From Pratylenchus scribneri (Eukaryota; Nematoda; Chromadorea; Rhabditida; Pratylenchidae), in assembly GCA_030063045.1 (NCBI GenBank), contig JAQSEB010000023.1, positions 2,046,001-2,110,000 on the forward strand: a stretch of DNA of 64,000 bases. The letters run 5' to 3'. The position numbers and the translations under genes were made by a program. Below, one piece after another: positions 50,149-62,045 of the stretch (its first letter is position 1; the number at the start of each line of letters is the position of its first letter). The notes under the pieces were generated by a model, which was not told the DNA's origin, searched no databases, and was given only the letters and a program-made list of their open reading frames with translations.

Positions 50149-53100
50149 ATGGGCCCACCGCCGCCACCGGAACATCATTTAAATTTGATGGGACAATCCA
50201 ACAGAGGTGGCACATTTTTATTGGCTTCTTCAGAGGAACATTGTTTGCCTGGGCCGAGTAGCAGTCAACAAGTTGTGCCAGGACAAAAGAATAACTCATC
50301 GGAAAGTGCAATTCAAAGTTGGGCCAGTCCGGTGGCCGGTAGTCAATCTCAATTGTCCATTCCCGTACAATTGATTCCGCCAAAAAAGCAAAATGGTAAG
50401 TCACAAATCGGAGCAGCCCAATTTTGCCATTTATAATTTACTTATTATTGAATAGGGACCGAAGTAAATTAGATGATTTTGGTATCAAATTAAAGAAAAG
50501 AATTTAGGCTATCCAATTATATAAATTTTATTTGAATTGGTTCAGAAATGATGGAGTAGGGCCCCAAAAACAATTTAAAATGATAATATGGAATGTCGAA
50601 ATTTCCAGTTGTTTTTTGGGCATAACTCCATCATTTCTGAACCCATTTAAATGAAATTAATCATTTTATAGCCAAAAGTCTGCTCTTTAATAGAATATTA
50701 AAATTCATCAATTTTGGTTCATTTTTTGATGAGTTATTATAGACGGCGAATTGGGCATATACAGTCTAAATTGTCTAATTCACCCACATAAATTCATTTA
50801 GCTTCCTCATCTGCTGCTGGCCTTTCTCCTATTCGTCGAATTTTGGCATTGACAAACAGAGGGGAAAAAGATCAAAAAACAGTCAAAAATTCCACTGCTA
50901 TTGTTTCTTCCCTTTCCCCATCTTTGGCCATTGAGGATGCATTTCCCTCATCAAATTGTTCAGCGGCTGGCTCAATGGGCTCCATTTTGGCCAGTAATAA
51001 ATCGCGCATATTCCCTTCGACTCGATTTTTCATTGCCCTCCTCCTTTGTCTTTGCTATGTTTCATTGTCCATTTCCACTTCGAATATTTCCGTTTCAATG
51101 GTTTGCATGACCAAAAGGACCGATTCGGTGACAACCTCAACAAATAACGATCAATTGGTGAGAGGAAATTTATAAATTAAAATTTACAAATCAGAATAAA
51201 ATTATAGATTAGAATTTTGTTTAATTGGAAAAAAAAACTAAAACTAAATTCAATTTTAATTTAAATTCTCATTTACAGTTGAATATTGAAGCAAAAGAAA
51301 GGGAAAAATCGGATGTTTTCTTGTTTTTGAGGCGCCGAAGGGATACAAATGGAACAACATTATCGGCCACCAATCAAACCCATTTAATGAGTGAATGCGA
51401 AGGATTTAGGGCAAAAAAGCACACAATGGATGGAATGGGAGGGAATCGAACAAAAAGATTGGCCATTCAAATTGAACATTGCCATGAGGCAGAAAAATTG
51501 ACGTGGAGTTCAACCGAACAAGGCAAGAATTTGAAAATAATTATTTTAATTTCATTCCATTTTCAGGTATTGTTTTTGCTGCCCAAAATGCCGGCTCACT
51601 TTTGATGCTTTTCACCGGGACACAGGCCGATCGGCTGAACAGCAAATGGACAATCACTTGCGCATTGGCACTTTTGGGTCGGTGCAAAAACATTCCCCGC
51701 ATAATTTAGGGAAAATTTATTTCAAAAATACTATTTTCCTCCCCAAAAAATTGAAATAAATGAGAAAACAATTGAATTATTTGCAATTTTCCTCCTTCAG
51801 CTTTATGAATCCATCTCCCACAATATTATTCCCAGAGGCTCAATCTTTGTTCCCTTTCCTTTCTCCACCTTCCAAAATCACGTTTTCGCAAAATAAATCA
51901 TCTCTTTTCGTAATAATTTCCCTATTTTTGCACAGTTTTGTCGAATGCAGTTTTGCCTTGGTTGGCGCCAATTTCAGTTTGGTTGGTGGTCGGCGCCCGT
52001 GTGCTCACCGGCCTTTCCGATGCCCTTTTGCAACCGTCCACCTCCAGCCTGATCACCCGTTGGTTCCCACCAAAAGAGAGGCCATTTGCCATTGGGCTCA
52101 TCACCGGTGGCCGTCAAATTGGTATTCATTAATTCATCATAATTAATTTAATAATGTCCTCCCAAATGATAGGAGTAATTTTTAATCTTTGCGCTTTTTG
52201 TCTGATTTATTTCTTAAAATTTACAAATAGTTTTTTCCACGAAAAGAAGACAAAAATTGGGGTGGGAACTGGGAATCAATCCATCGTGGATCGCGTCATC
52301 ATTGCCCCCTCATCACACTAATATTTTCGCGCGCCAATAAGTCGGCTAGCAATTTCACGGTCATTGGGAAAAACAAAACCCAAATCATTTTTTGCACTTT
52401 TGCATAAATTTGATTGATTGGAAATCTTTTAAAGTCGATGATTTACAATTTGTTGAACAATTTTTTATGAGATTTTCTCGTAAAGGACAAAATTCATGCA
52501 GAGAGGGAAGGAAGTCGGAAATGGGTCAACCGGCGGAAATGACCTTCAAAGAATAATTAACACTCGAAAGATATATTTTAGAGGTTTTTTCAGGAAAAAA
52601 AGAAGCAACTTTCAAGAATGGGAAGATTAAATTTGGATTAAGTAAGATTGGGTATACAAAATAATTATTTATATGTAAATTCATAAATTAATTTTTAATT
52701 AATTTATTTCCATTCTAGGAACTTTGCTTATAATGCCATTGGCCGGTTATCTCTGTTCTCGTTCCGATTTTGGCTGGCGCCCAATTTTCTTCCTTTCTGC
52801 TTTGATTGGTTCCGGCATTTTGTTCATTTGGCTTTTGATGAGTGCCGACAAACCATCCAAACATTTTTGCACCTCTCGCAGTGAACGATGCTTTGTTGAG
52901 CAAAAAATAGCAGAGGAAAAATTGGGCAAAAGGACGGAAAAGAGGAAAGTGCCCTGGCGAAGATTGGCCAATTGTGGGCCACTTTATGTGGGCGTTGCCG
53001 CCCTCATTTGCCATGAATACCCGTTGGTTATCATGTTGCAGGCAAGTTGAAAAATTAAATCTACATTCAATTAATATTCGCTAAAAGAGGTAGGCAAATT

Positions 53101-55346
53101 TTAGTACCACCGTTCCATTATCTGTGCCATTCTTTTATTTATAGCAGCTCATCGAGCAGACAACCAATCTAGGAAGACAATATATCATCAATTGAAAGCC
53201 CAAAGTGTTCTCTACAATTTGATTTTTTTAATGCTATCAAAATCTAATTTTAAAAGTTGGATATCTTTGAATATATTAAACTTAATTTTTTGAGGAAAAG
53301 CAACTAATTTTACAATATTTTTCAAAAATTGTAAAGCCAATTTTTAAAAGAGCTTTTGGGCTTTCGAATGATATATCGCTTTCGCAGATTGGTGAACGCC
53401 TCATTGAGCTATGGCCAAAATAAACCCCTCCCTGATACAGTAATGTTTATTTAGTTAAATAATAAGAATGTGAAGAGAATATGTCACTCATTTTTAATGA
53501 ATATTCCCCCAGGAAATTTGGTAAAAAAGTCAATCATTTTTTCCCTCGATTTTGAGGGAAATCAGCAGCGAGGGAAAATAGCTACTCTGAGAAGGGAGTA
53601 AAGTCTAGAGTTCCCTTCTTTCCAATACCGTATTCTCTCTTCTCTAATTTATAGTCTGAAGGAAGGGAAATTCTGTTCTTTCAGAACACAGAAGAAATAA
53701 TGAAAATATTTTCTTAATTTTGCAGTTGCTTCCGGCCTATTTGAAGGATGTGCTCCATTTCAACAATTTGGACACTGGAATTATTTCTGCCGTTCCCATT
53801 TCCGTCCTGTTCTTCTCCAAAACTTTGTCCGCCTCCGCCTCCTCCTACATTCAAGCAAGGAAGAAAGGCCGTTTCCTGATTGGGCGAACCCCATTGGTGA
53901 AATGGTTCAACGGGATTGCCTCATTGGGATTGGGCATTTGTGTTGGCATTGTCCCATTATTGCATCGAGTCGAGGCAATCGTCGTTTTATGCTTGGCCAA
54001 TGCATTTGCTGGTCAGTCATCCATTTAGAAATTATTTCATAGAAATTATTTAAATTTTTAGTTAAATTATTAGAAATTAAAATAGGAAATACTTATTTAA
54101 AATGGCGGAAAAGATTATAATACTTAATAACACTTTTTTATTTTGTTCTGGAACCAAAAATCTTATACCCAATTGAATTAATTGATAATTATTTGACTTA
54201 GGTTTAACCAATTTTAAATTAGTTTTGAACCAAAAAAATAAAAAGGTTTTAACAGTTTAATACTCTTTAATACCATGTCAAATTATATATCAATTCGACT
54301 CATCTTGATGAGATCTATTGATTGAGTATAGAATTAGGGAATATATGATAAACCATTGAACCATTATAAACTTTTTGTCAATTTAAATACTATCCAATTA
54401 AAATCCAATTTAAAAATGAATAATTTTAAAAATAAAATCGAGAATTTCTTTTGAATTTATTCAAATTTTTCTATTCGTTTTTCTAGGCCTTCATACGCCC
54501 GGTGTTCAAACTGCATTGTTGCAAATTGCGCCAGCCTATACTGGCATAATCACGGGCATTGCCTTTGGGAATGTGGCCATTTGCAGCATTATCAATAAAA
54601 TATTGTCCAGCTACATTGTTAAGGTCAATAATATTTTGTTATTTTGATAGTATTTTTGGAGTTAAAATAATTTAATTTGACATAATTTTCTGATTTCGAA
54701 AAATCGAAAAATGTTATTTATATAAATTCAATGAATTTAATTCTCTCTAATAATTCTCCTAATTTTCAGCACAGTACTCCATTTGAATGGGCCATTGTGT
54801 TTTGGATTTCGTCGGTTATTGCCCTTTTGCCCGTTTTCTTCTTCACAATTTGGGGTTCGGCTGATCGTCAACCTTGGGCCAGCACACGAAGGCCAGAGAC
54901 CGAGGGAAGCCAAAAGAGACGGAGCAGTCGAATTTTCCCAACTGAAAGTGGCAAAAAGCCGGGTGATATTTTTGCAATCAGCAATCCGAATGGAAAGGTA
55001 AAACTCAAAAAAGTGGCAATTTAATATTCCCAATAATTTGCAGGAACAATTCACTGAAAATCAAATGGAAAAAGGTCAAAGGGAAGAGGAGGAAGAGGAC
55101 ACCGATTCTGGCCATTTCGAATCAGAAGCGGCCGTCGCTTCAGCCCTCCGTCTCCAAATGTTTTTGGGCAATTCAGCTGAGGAGGATTCGGCGGAGGATG
55201 GCGGGGACGGTGGCACTCAATTTTTGTCACCAATTTTGCAATCGCATGCGGCAAAAGTGCGACAAATGTTGCATCAACCACCAACGGAAATGGAGGAAGA
55301 AAATGTTGATACGGCTGCACCCCAAAATGCTCATCAAAAGCTTTAG
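50149..55346 (+). CDS. SLC17-type major facilitator transporter (vesicular or lysosomal anion/glutamate transporter family)
   Basis: The first supported Met is at 50149 (MGPPPPPEHHLNLMGQ). An in-frame Met at 49990 would add a purine-tract Lys/Arg run that looks untranslated. After a 400-bp intron holding MITE copy D comes helix 1 (RFFIALLLCLCYVSLSI, SNISVSMVCM). A long hydrophilic loop with N-glycosylation sites (NGT, NQT) is typical of SLC17. Later exons give VFAAQNAGSLLMLFTG with QADRLNSKW, LVVGARVLTGLSDALLQPST, WFPPKERPFAIGLITGG and MPLAGYLC-(18)-FFLSALIGSG. They continue with LLPAYLKDVLHFN, GIISAVPISVLFF, and GLHTPGVQTALLQIAP with YTGIITGIAFGN. The last helix is AIVFWISSVIALLPVFFF. The C-tail is acidic and long, ending in HQKL before TAG. 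The substrate cannot be read from sequence. The intron near 53.1-53.7 kb contains a fold-back element. Confidence 0.82.
50409..50762. repeat. Fold-back MITE, copy D (intron of the SLC17 gene)
   Basis: Outer ends GAGCAGCCCAATTTTGCC and GACGGCGAATTGGGCAT. The central inverted pair is the best conserved of all copies: GGTTCAGAAATGATGGAGTA against CATAACTCCATCATTTCTGA. About 354 bp, inside the first intron of the transporter gene. Confidence 0.82.
53130..53455. repeat. Second fold-back element family (intron of the SLC17 gene)
   Basis: The left arm has TATAGCAGCTCATCGAG, ACCAATCT, ATATATCAT and GAAAGCCCAAAG (about 53150-53210). The right arm has CTTTTGGGCTTTCGAATGAT, ATATCG, AGATTGGTGAACGCCTCATT and GAGCTATGGCC (about 53354-53420). 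The right arm is the reverse complement of the left with changes. There is no sequence likeness to the 350-bp MITEs. It lies in the intron joining ICHEYPLVIMLQ to LLPAYLKD. Confidence 0.65.
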
Positions 55347-56713
55347 GAAAAATTGCACATTTCATTCATTGTTTTGATATATTTATGCCCCTGTGCATTG
55401 TTATTGATGTAGTTTTAAGGGCGCCACTTGAGCGTCCCTCAAATTTCCAATTAATATTCCCAATTTACATATTGTAATTCTAATATTGTACCAATTTCCA
55501 ATCCATATCCATAGAGGCTCCCTTTCATTTTGCCGAATCAAATAAGCTTAGATCCTTGTTTATTTGGAATAATATGGTCGGTCAAAGTTGGTTTAAATTT
55601 AAACCAGGATCGTAAAATCGGGTTTTCGGTTTTTAAAAATTCGTTTTCAGCTTCTCCTATTTTTAGTTAATTTAAGCAAAAATGCTTAATTTCATCAATT
55701 TTTGAACCCAAAACTGGCTTTGATAAACTCTAGATTAAATCTTGTGAAATAATCAAAGATAATAATGTAATTCGGCAATAAGAGGGCTTCTCCGTGTTAT
55801 TAATCCCTGCTTTCTCCATCCTTAAAATCGCACTTTAAAACATTCATTTTGTTGCCAAACGGGTCCTCAAAAAGATCCCAATAATCCCAATTTGATGCTG
55901 CATTTGTTGATGCTCCTTTCTTACAATCCAGTCAAATTTCCTTCTTTGTTTTCATTTCATTTTCATATCCATGTGCCCAACCAACAATTTTGATATTTTT
56001 TTTTTCTATTATTTCTACTTTTCTTTCGAAAATGAAGAAAAAAAAACAAAAGTAAAGTGGCCAATTTCTCATTTATTTGTCCATTATTGTTGTCTACTGT
56101 TGTGGGTGGATAATCAAAAACCAGCTAACAAAATTGTCAGAGAGAAAAAGAAAGTTTTTATGTATTTGTGGTAAAATGTTCATTGGTAAATGTGCAAATA
56201 TTCACTCATAAACCAGCCGCCAAAAACATTGTCCATCCGAATGCTTATTCCCCCTTGACCATTCATTAGTACATCGTGGCCATTCATCTTCTGCTTCATT
56301 AGCAGTCGTTTTAAAGTTGTTCTGGTGATTTGAGGGATTTGAGTGGTTGGAAGAAGCCAAAAAACGAAGATTTTCAGGAGGAGGATTTTGCCTTGTCGGA
56401 AAAGGGGAAGGCATTGTCCCCTTCCTTCGCTCGATGGGTAACATACACTCTCGTCCCAATCCCAATCCAAAAATCCGCGCAAACAATGTGCAAAGGAGGC
56501 CAAGGAAGCTCTTCGACGGAAGTGCTGCTGAATGGCCCATTGCTGGGAGTATTGCCTTCAGCAAAGTGGACATTTGCGCAATTTGGACCGGCGACACACA
56601 TTTGTCACTGCTCTATTTGTTGGGATTGGGACCATTTGAAAACTCCAATTTTCACTTAGAATTGGTAAAAGGAAGACCAGAAAGATTGATTGACCAAAAA
56701 CATTGTTCGAAAA
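55347..56713. other. Intergenic region between the SLC17 gene and the QQDPCC-module gene
   Basis: AT-rich for most of its length. Frames at 56180-56659 on both strands overlap each other and have no family features. The plus-strand frame starting at 56347 runs into the real gene in the wrong frame relative to its signal peptide. Promoter elements for the downstream gene are presumably here, but none stands out. Confidence 0.45.
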
Positions 56714-59700
56714 ATGAACCGCCAAAAGGGCATTTGGCCCAAACCATCGCCGACAAAGGCAGCAATTTGGTTGCTCATTTCCTTTCTGTTATTGTTGCCA
56801 AAATCCGTAAGTCATTTTTGGTATTTTTTGGCCTCAAATTTGCCTTATTAGAATGGTTGGCTCTATCCACTCGGCGAGCATCGTGCCAAACGGCAAATGC
56901 CACCCGGCATGCAATGCCAACAATATTGTTGCACTCCAATGGGCGGTGGCCAACAGGACCAAATGATGGCACCGCCGCCCCCACCGCCTCCACCTCCTCC
57001 AATGCAATGCCAACAATATTGTTGTACGCCAATTATGCCACAACAACAAGCACCACCTCCACCGCCACCCCAAAATTTTATGCCACCACCGCAGCCAGTT
57101 TGTATTTGCACACCAGGTAAATATTGACATAAAAGACAATGGCTTGAAAAAATGAATTAAAGCCTTAAATTTATATCCGAATTTACTTGATTGTTCACAG
57201 AAATTCTTAATAAACAAATGAGACTTTAGGGCAAATAAATTAGGGGATAATTTATGTATTAATTCAGAAGTATGATACAATTATTATGTGCATAAAAATC
57301 TCATAAATAGTCACTTAAAATGGGAACAGCCCAATTGTCACAATTTATATTAAATTTACTCATCAAGAATGAACCAAATTAGATGCTTTTTGTATCATAT
57401 AAAGAACAGATTATTGGCTATCTTTTGATAACAAATTATTCTAAATTGATACAGAAATAATGGAATTATGTCCAAAAAACTATCGAAAATTTCACTTCAT
57501 ATTAAAGATCATTTTAATGATTTTTTTGAGTACAACTCCATTTTTGCGAATCAAATTAAATAAATTAATTTCATTAGATAGCTAAAAGTCTATTATTAAA
57601 TTTTTTTACTAAAATTACCAAAATTGGTTCTTTATTTGATGAATTATTATAAAAAACGGCGAAAAGTTGAGGCGTATTATCTTAAAATGGGATGGAAAAA
57701 ACAATAGAAATATGTGGAGACAATTCATAATTCTTATTAAAACAAAACAAATTTCACAGTAATGCAAGATCCATGCTGCCAAATGGGCCCTCAAATGGCT
57801 CCACCGCCGCCTCCACCCCCACCTCCAATGCAGACTTCGTGCACTTGCATTACAAGTGATTTCATTCAAATACAATTACAAAACATTTTATCCCCTTTTA
57901 TTACAGTTACAATTCAACAAAAACCGCAGGACATTTGTTCATGTGCGGCACCGCCTCCGCCTCAATTTGGTGGTGGAGGCCAATTCCAACAGCCAATGAT
58001 GGGGCCACCACCGCCAATGGGAATGGGAATGGGTGGCGGATTCGGAGGAGGGCCACCGCCAATGCCTCCATTCGGTGGTGGCATGATGGACCAATTCGGA
58101 GGGGGAGGAATGGGAATGGGCCCACCAATTGGTGGAGGAGGTGGCCAACCAATGTGCATTTGTACACCAAGTTAGTTTTATTGGCAATTAATCAATTTGT
58201 ATATTTTGTTTTGTAAAGTGCAACAGGATCCATGCTGTTTTGGCCCACAAATGTCTGGGCCACCAATGATGCCGCGCGGACCACCCCAATCACCGCCGCC
58301 GATGATGGCACCGCCAATGGGGCCACCACAAGGAGGAGGAGGCGGCCAACCGGTTTGCATCTGCACGCCAAGTTTGTTACAAAATTGATTCATTTTATTC
58401 TTCCTCCATATGCAATTGACTATTCTCATTTAACTAATCTGGAAAAATTCCTCTCCTAATCCACTAAAATAAGCCCTATAAAATTGTAAATTTATATTTT
58501 AGTCCAACAAGATCCATGTTGTATGCCTCCTCCACCCCCCGGGGGAATGGGCCAACAACAAATGCCAGCCCTCACAATCAGTTGTGTTTGCACTCCAATT
58601 CAACAAGATCCATGTTGCATGCCACCTTCACCCCAACAATTTGCCCCTCCACCTCCCCCACCTCCACCGTCCCAACAAGCTCAGCCAGTCTGCATTTGCA
58701 CTCCGGGTTATTTAATCATTTTTAATTGACTAATAAATATAAAAGAATTAATAGTAGAATTGATAGCATTTCCCTTTTTTTTAACAATAGTCCATATTAA
58801 TGTCAGTTTTTGATTAAAATTACACAATTCATTTGCTGGCTCCCTCAGAATTGGATTTTTCATAATTATTCATTACTAAATCTTTGCTAATTATAATTTA
58901 TATCAAATCCCTGAATCTAGAGCTACTCTTTTTTCCCTTTTAAATCGAAGGAATCCAAATTTCCCTGTCTTCAACAATAAATGAGATTAGAAGAAAGAAT
59001 ACGGTATCCGTTTCATTTGTTAAAATATCATTTTTTGTTGTTGATTTTCCTCGAGGGAAAAAACAAATAACGTCTCCCTTTAAAAGCAAAGGATGTTTTT
59101 TTACCATACTTGGGGAAAAATATTCTTTAAAAATTGATGATAACCCTTTCCATTCCCAGTTCCCATTGGTCTTTTTTTACGAATTTTATAGAGGGAAATA
59201 TATTCTAAAATTTTTATAAAATAATTCAATCTCGTCCAGGGATATCTGCAACTTCACAATAGGCAAAGACAGTACAAATAGGCACCTCCAAATGACACAA
59301 TTGTAAAACATTTTTTTGCGAACATTTTCCGGAAGGAAAAACACAATTGTAAAACATTTTTGGCGAACATTTTCCGGAAGGAAAAACACAATTGTAAAAC
59401 ATTTGTTGGCGAACATTTTCCGGAAAGGAAAAACACAATTGTAAAACATATTTTGGCGAACATTTTCCGGAAAGGGAAAACACAATTGTAAAACATTTTT
59501 TTGCGAACATTTTCCGGAAGGAAAAACACAATTGTAAAACATTTTTGGCGAACATTTTCCGGAAGGAAAAACACAATTGTAAAACATTTTTTGGCGAACA
59601 TTTTCCGGAAAGGAAAAACACAATTGTAAAACATATTTTGGCGAACATTTTTCCTTAAATTTATATAATATAATAGAGAATTTAAAATAAATTTTATATC

Positions 59701-60337
59701 TGTACCATTGTGAAGATGACCAATCACCATTCAGCCTAATTTTCACTCAAAATTTTTCCTATTCAATTTCAGTTCAACAAGATCCTTGCTGCCCTCCGCC
59801 CCAACAATTGCCGGCTGCCCCAATGCTTCCTCCGCCCCCATTCCCTCAACAATCGCCTCAAATGCAACCTCCAATGCCGCAGCCAATTTCGCCACAATTT
59901 CCACAGCAAATGGGCGGGATGGGCGGACAAATGCCGCCTCCGCCTCCTCCTAGGCAATTCCCTCCCCAATTCGGGGGAGGCGGTCCTCCTCAATTCCAGC
60001 CGTGAGTTTTTTAATTATTGTAGTATTTTAAATTCCACAATTCGTTTAAAGACCGATCAGCGGTGGTGCCCCGCCATTTCGGCCACCTCCAATGCCTCCA
60101 ATTGGCAGTGGGCCGCCTCCACCTCCAATGGGAGGAATGAACGGAGGTGGAAGGCCAACTTGCATTTGTATTCCGGCTGGCGGACAAAGGGGAGGTGGAG
60201 GACCACCTCCGCCCCCTCCCTCTCCAATGGGCCAAATGCCACCGTGTTGTTTGGCAAAATCAAAGCTAAAGGAGCGAATGAAAAGAAGCCACATAAAATT
60301 GAGTCAGAGAAATGGCAAAAGATTGGTTCATGAATAA
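56714..60337 (+). CDS. Secreted modular Pro/Gly-rich protein of repeated QQDPCC...CxCTP exons
   Basis: The start at 56714 gives MNRQKGIWPKPSPTK and the leader AAIWLLISFLLLLPKS. The next exon begins NGWLYPLGEHRAKR, where RAKR is a likely furin-type site, then two QCQQYCCTP motifs around a Pro run, and ends QPVCICTP. The following exons repeat one plan: (V/M/I)QQDPCC or MQDPCC, a Pro/Gly/Met-rich spacer, then CTCIT, CSCA, MCICTP, VCICTP, CVCTP or CICIP. One exon (58504-58706) holds two modules. The last exon ends in PPCCLAKSK and a basic tail, with TAA at 60335-60337. Boundaries between module exons split a codon after base 1 (phase 1), so whole exons can be duplicated in frame. One intron holds MITE copy E, another satellite array 4. 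A structural role (cuticle, eggshell or another disulfide-linked matrix) is inference. I do not recognise the family. Confidence 0.82.
57321..57677. repeat. Fold-back MITE, copy E (intron of the QQDPCC-module gene)
   Basis: Begins TGGGAACAGCCCAATTGTCA, the reverse complement of the TTGGGCTGTTCCCG end seen in copy A. Ends ACGGCGAAAAGTTGAGGCGT. The arms share ATAATGGAATTATGTCC against GAGTACAACTCCATTTTTGC. More diverged than copies A-D. Confidence 0.78.
59294..59652 (+). repeat. Satellite array 4 (about 8 units) in an intron of the QQDPCC-module gene
   Basis: Same unit and orientation as the other arrays, but several units end in CCGGAAGGAAAAAC with one A fewer after CCGG, and two have ATTTTTTTGCG without GG. 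It occupies the middle of the roughly 1-kb intron 58707-59771. The flanks do not match those of arrays 1 and 3 by eye. Confidence 0.94.
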
Positions 60338-62045
60338 AACAGAATTCTCCATTTTTTTGTATTTTTTGGCCATTTATTTTCATTTTTTTTAATACACGGA
60401 AATATATTTTTGTTCCACCAAAATTGTTTTACTTTTTTGCTCATTTCCTTATTTCCTTTTCACGTCATTTCCTCCTTCCCAACTTTTTTTTTGTAATTAT
60501 TTGTGTTTTATTCCCCAAGAGTAAAACAAATATAGTCCAATTGAAGATCATCATTTTGCCGTGAAAATTTCCGCCAATTCCGTTTTCCATAATTTTGACA
60601 ATCCTCAAAATTGTTGAGTGCGGCTTTTTCCGTCGCCAAATGTTTGTTTTCCTATTCAATTGGGGAATTTATTCTACAAAAAAAAAACATAATTGACAAT
60701 GAGGGGGAAGTGAAGGAGGCGAACAGACGGCCGGCCATTTGGCCAACAAAAAGCAACGGAAAGAAATAAGGGGAAAGGAAGTTGAAAGGAAAATAAGATG
60801 CGAACGAACAGCCGGGTTCAGCGTCACAGTCTTGCCAGTTTTTGGTCTCCCATTAAAAGTGGAAAATATTCCAATTGAAAGGGAATAAATAGGCCTTCTC
60901 CCATTAAATGAAAGAGCAAAAATTGTGGGCAATTTTATTTGATTTTTTCGCATTTTTCAATGCATTTTCCATTAACTTGCGCAGCATAATCCCCCCTTCA
61001 ATTGTTCTTTGTGTTTTGCGCCCTATCAAAATGGATGGACCTAACTGGATTCCTTCTTTCCTTTTTCCACATTTATTCCAAGATCAAATATAATTCAATG
61101 GATCCACCAATTCCCAATTCATTCCTTTTCCCCCTTTGTTTATCCATTTTGCGCATACGGACAATTAATATTGGACTTTACCACCTTTTCCATTAAAGGA
61201 CATGCTATTTTTTGGGAAAATATTTGACAATATTTTTGGCTCAAAATAAAAAGGCAATTTGGTCAATGTTTTGAATAACCAATCCATCCAGAGCCAGACC
61301 ATGTGAATTCTATTTTTGGGGTTTTCCATCCTCAAAATCAACAAAAACATCGACCAAATCCTCCATCCCTATTTAATTGCTTATCAGTGTAAGCAACTGC
61401 ATGATTTTTCTTCATTGCAGCAAAACACATTAATTTTTACAAATATATTACCCATAAATTGATAAGCAATAGAGGGTGTCCTTGCCGTTCAATAAAAGAA
61501 TGGGTTTCCTCGATTGAATGTTTTGATGCGGACCAATTCGGTGCACTGACAATGAATACTAAGTTTTTATAAAAATCCAATTTTATTTCTAAATTATTGG
61601 ACTTAAAATGTTAAACCCAATAATTTGATTTTCTGAACTGACCAATTCCCTAATGTCAATTCCATTTATTATTGCCTCAGGGAAATAAAGAATTCTACAA
61701 CAGTTTAGCAAATTAATTTTGGATTAATCTACAGCAAGATTGTCCCAATATTTATTTGTCATTAAATTCCATCAAAAATGTATTTATTAATATTTGCTGT
61801 ATAAATCATGAGGACAATTCAGAATTCACTCACATCAGCCTAATACAGGGAAAGAAGATCCATCTGGGTAAACTTTTGTGCAAAGGTGAATGAAACCAAA
61901 AATAGAAAAATAATTTTTCCTCGCAAATTTTTTGGCGCGACATGTTTTCCTTTCCCAAAAATGGAATAAACAAAAATTGGACAAATTTATAGCAGCTCAT
62001 TTTCATTTCTCCATAGACAAATTAATTCAAAACAATAATCCAAAA
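60338..62045. other. Intergenic region upstream of the 62-kb membrane-protein gene
   Basis: No gene recognised. AT-rich with long A and T runs. Short frames on both strands (for example 60669-60953 minus, 61932 plus) have no splice partners or domains. A T-rich tract followed by CCATAG at about 62007-62016 could be a trans-splice acceptor for the gene starting at 62046. Confidence 0.45.

Noticed and set aside
56180..56660. Overlapping frames on both strands upstream of the module gene
   Set aside because: They contradict each other, and the plus-strand frame enters the signal-peptide exon out of frame.
56834..57280. Trp/Gly/His-rich minus-strand frames across the Pro-rich exons (also 57907-58187 and 59769-60235)
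   Set aside because: They are reverse complements of CCA/CCG/GGT codon runs. The plus-strand frame has a signal peptide and consistent splicing.
61932..62045. In-frame upstream Met for the membrane-protein gene (MARHVFLSQK...)
   Set aside because: A T-rich tract with CCATAG lies between it and the Met at 62046. The upstream part looks like 5' UTR or an intron end.
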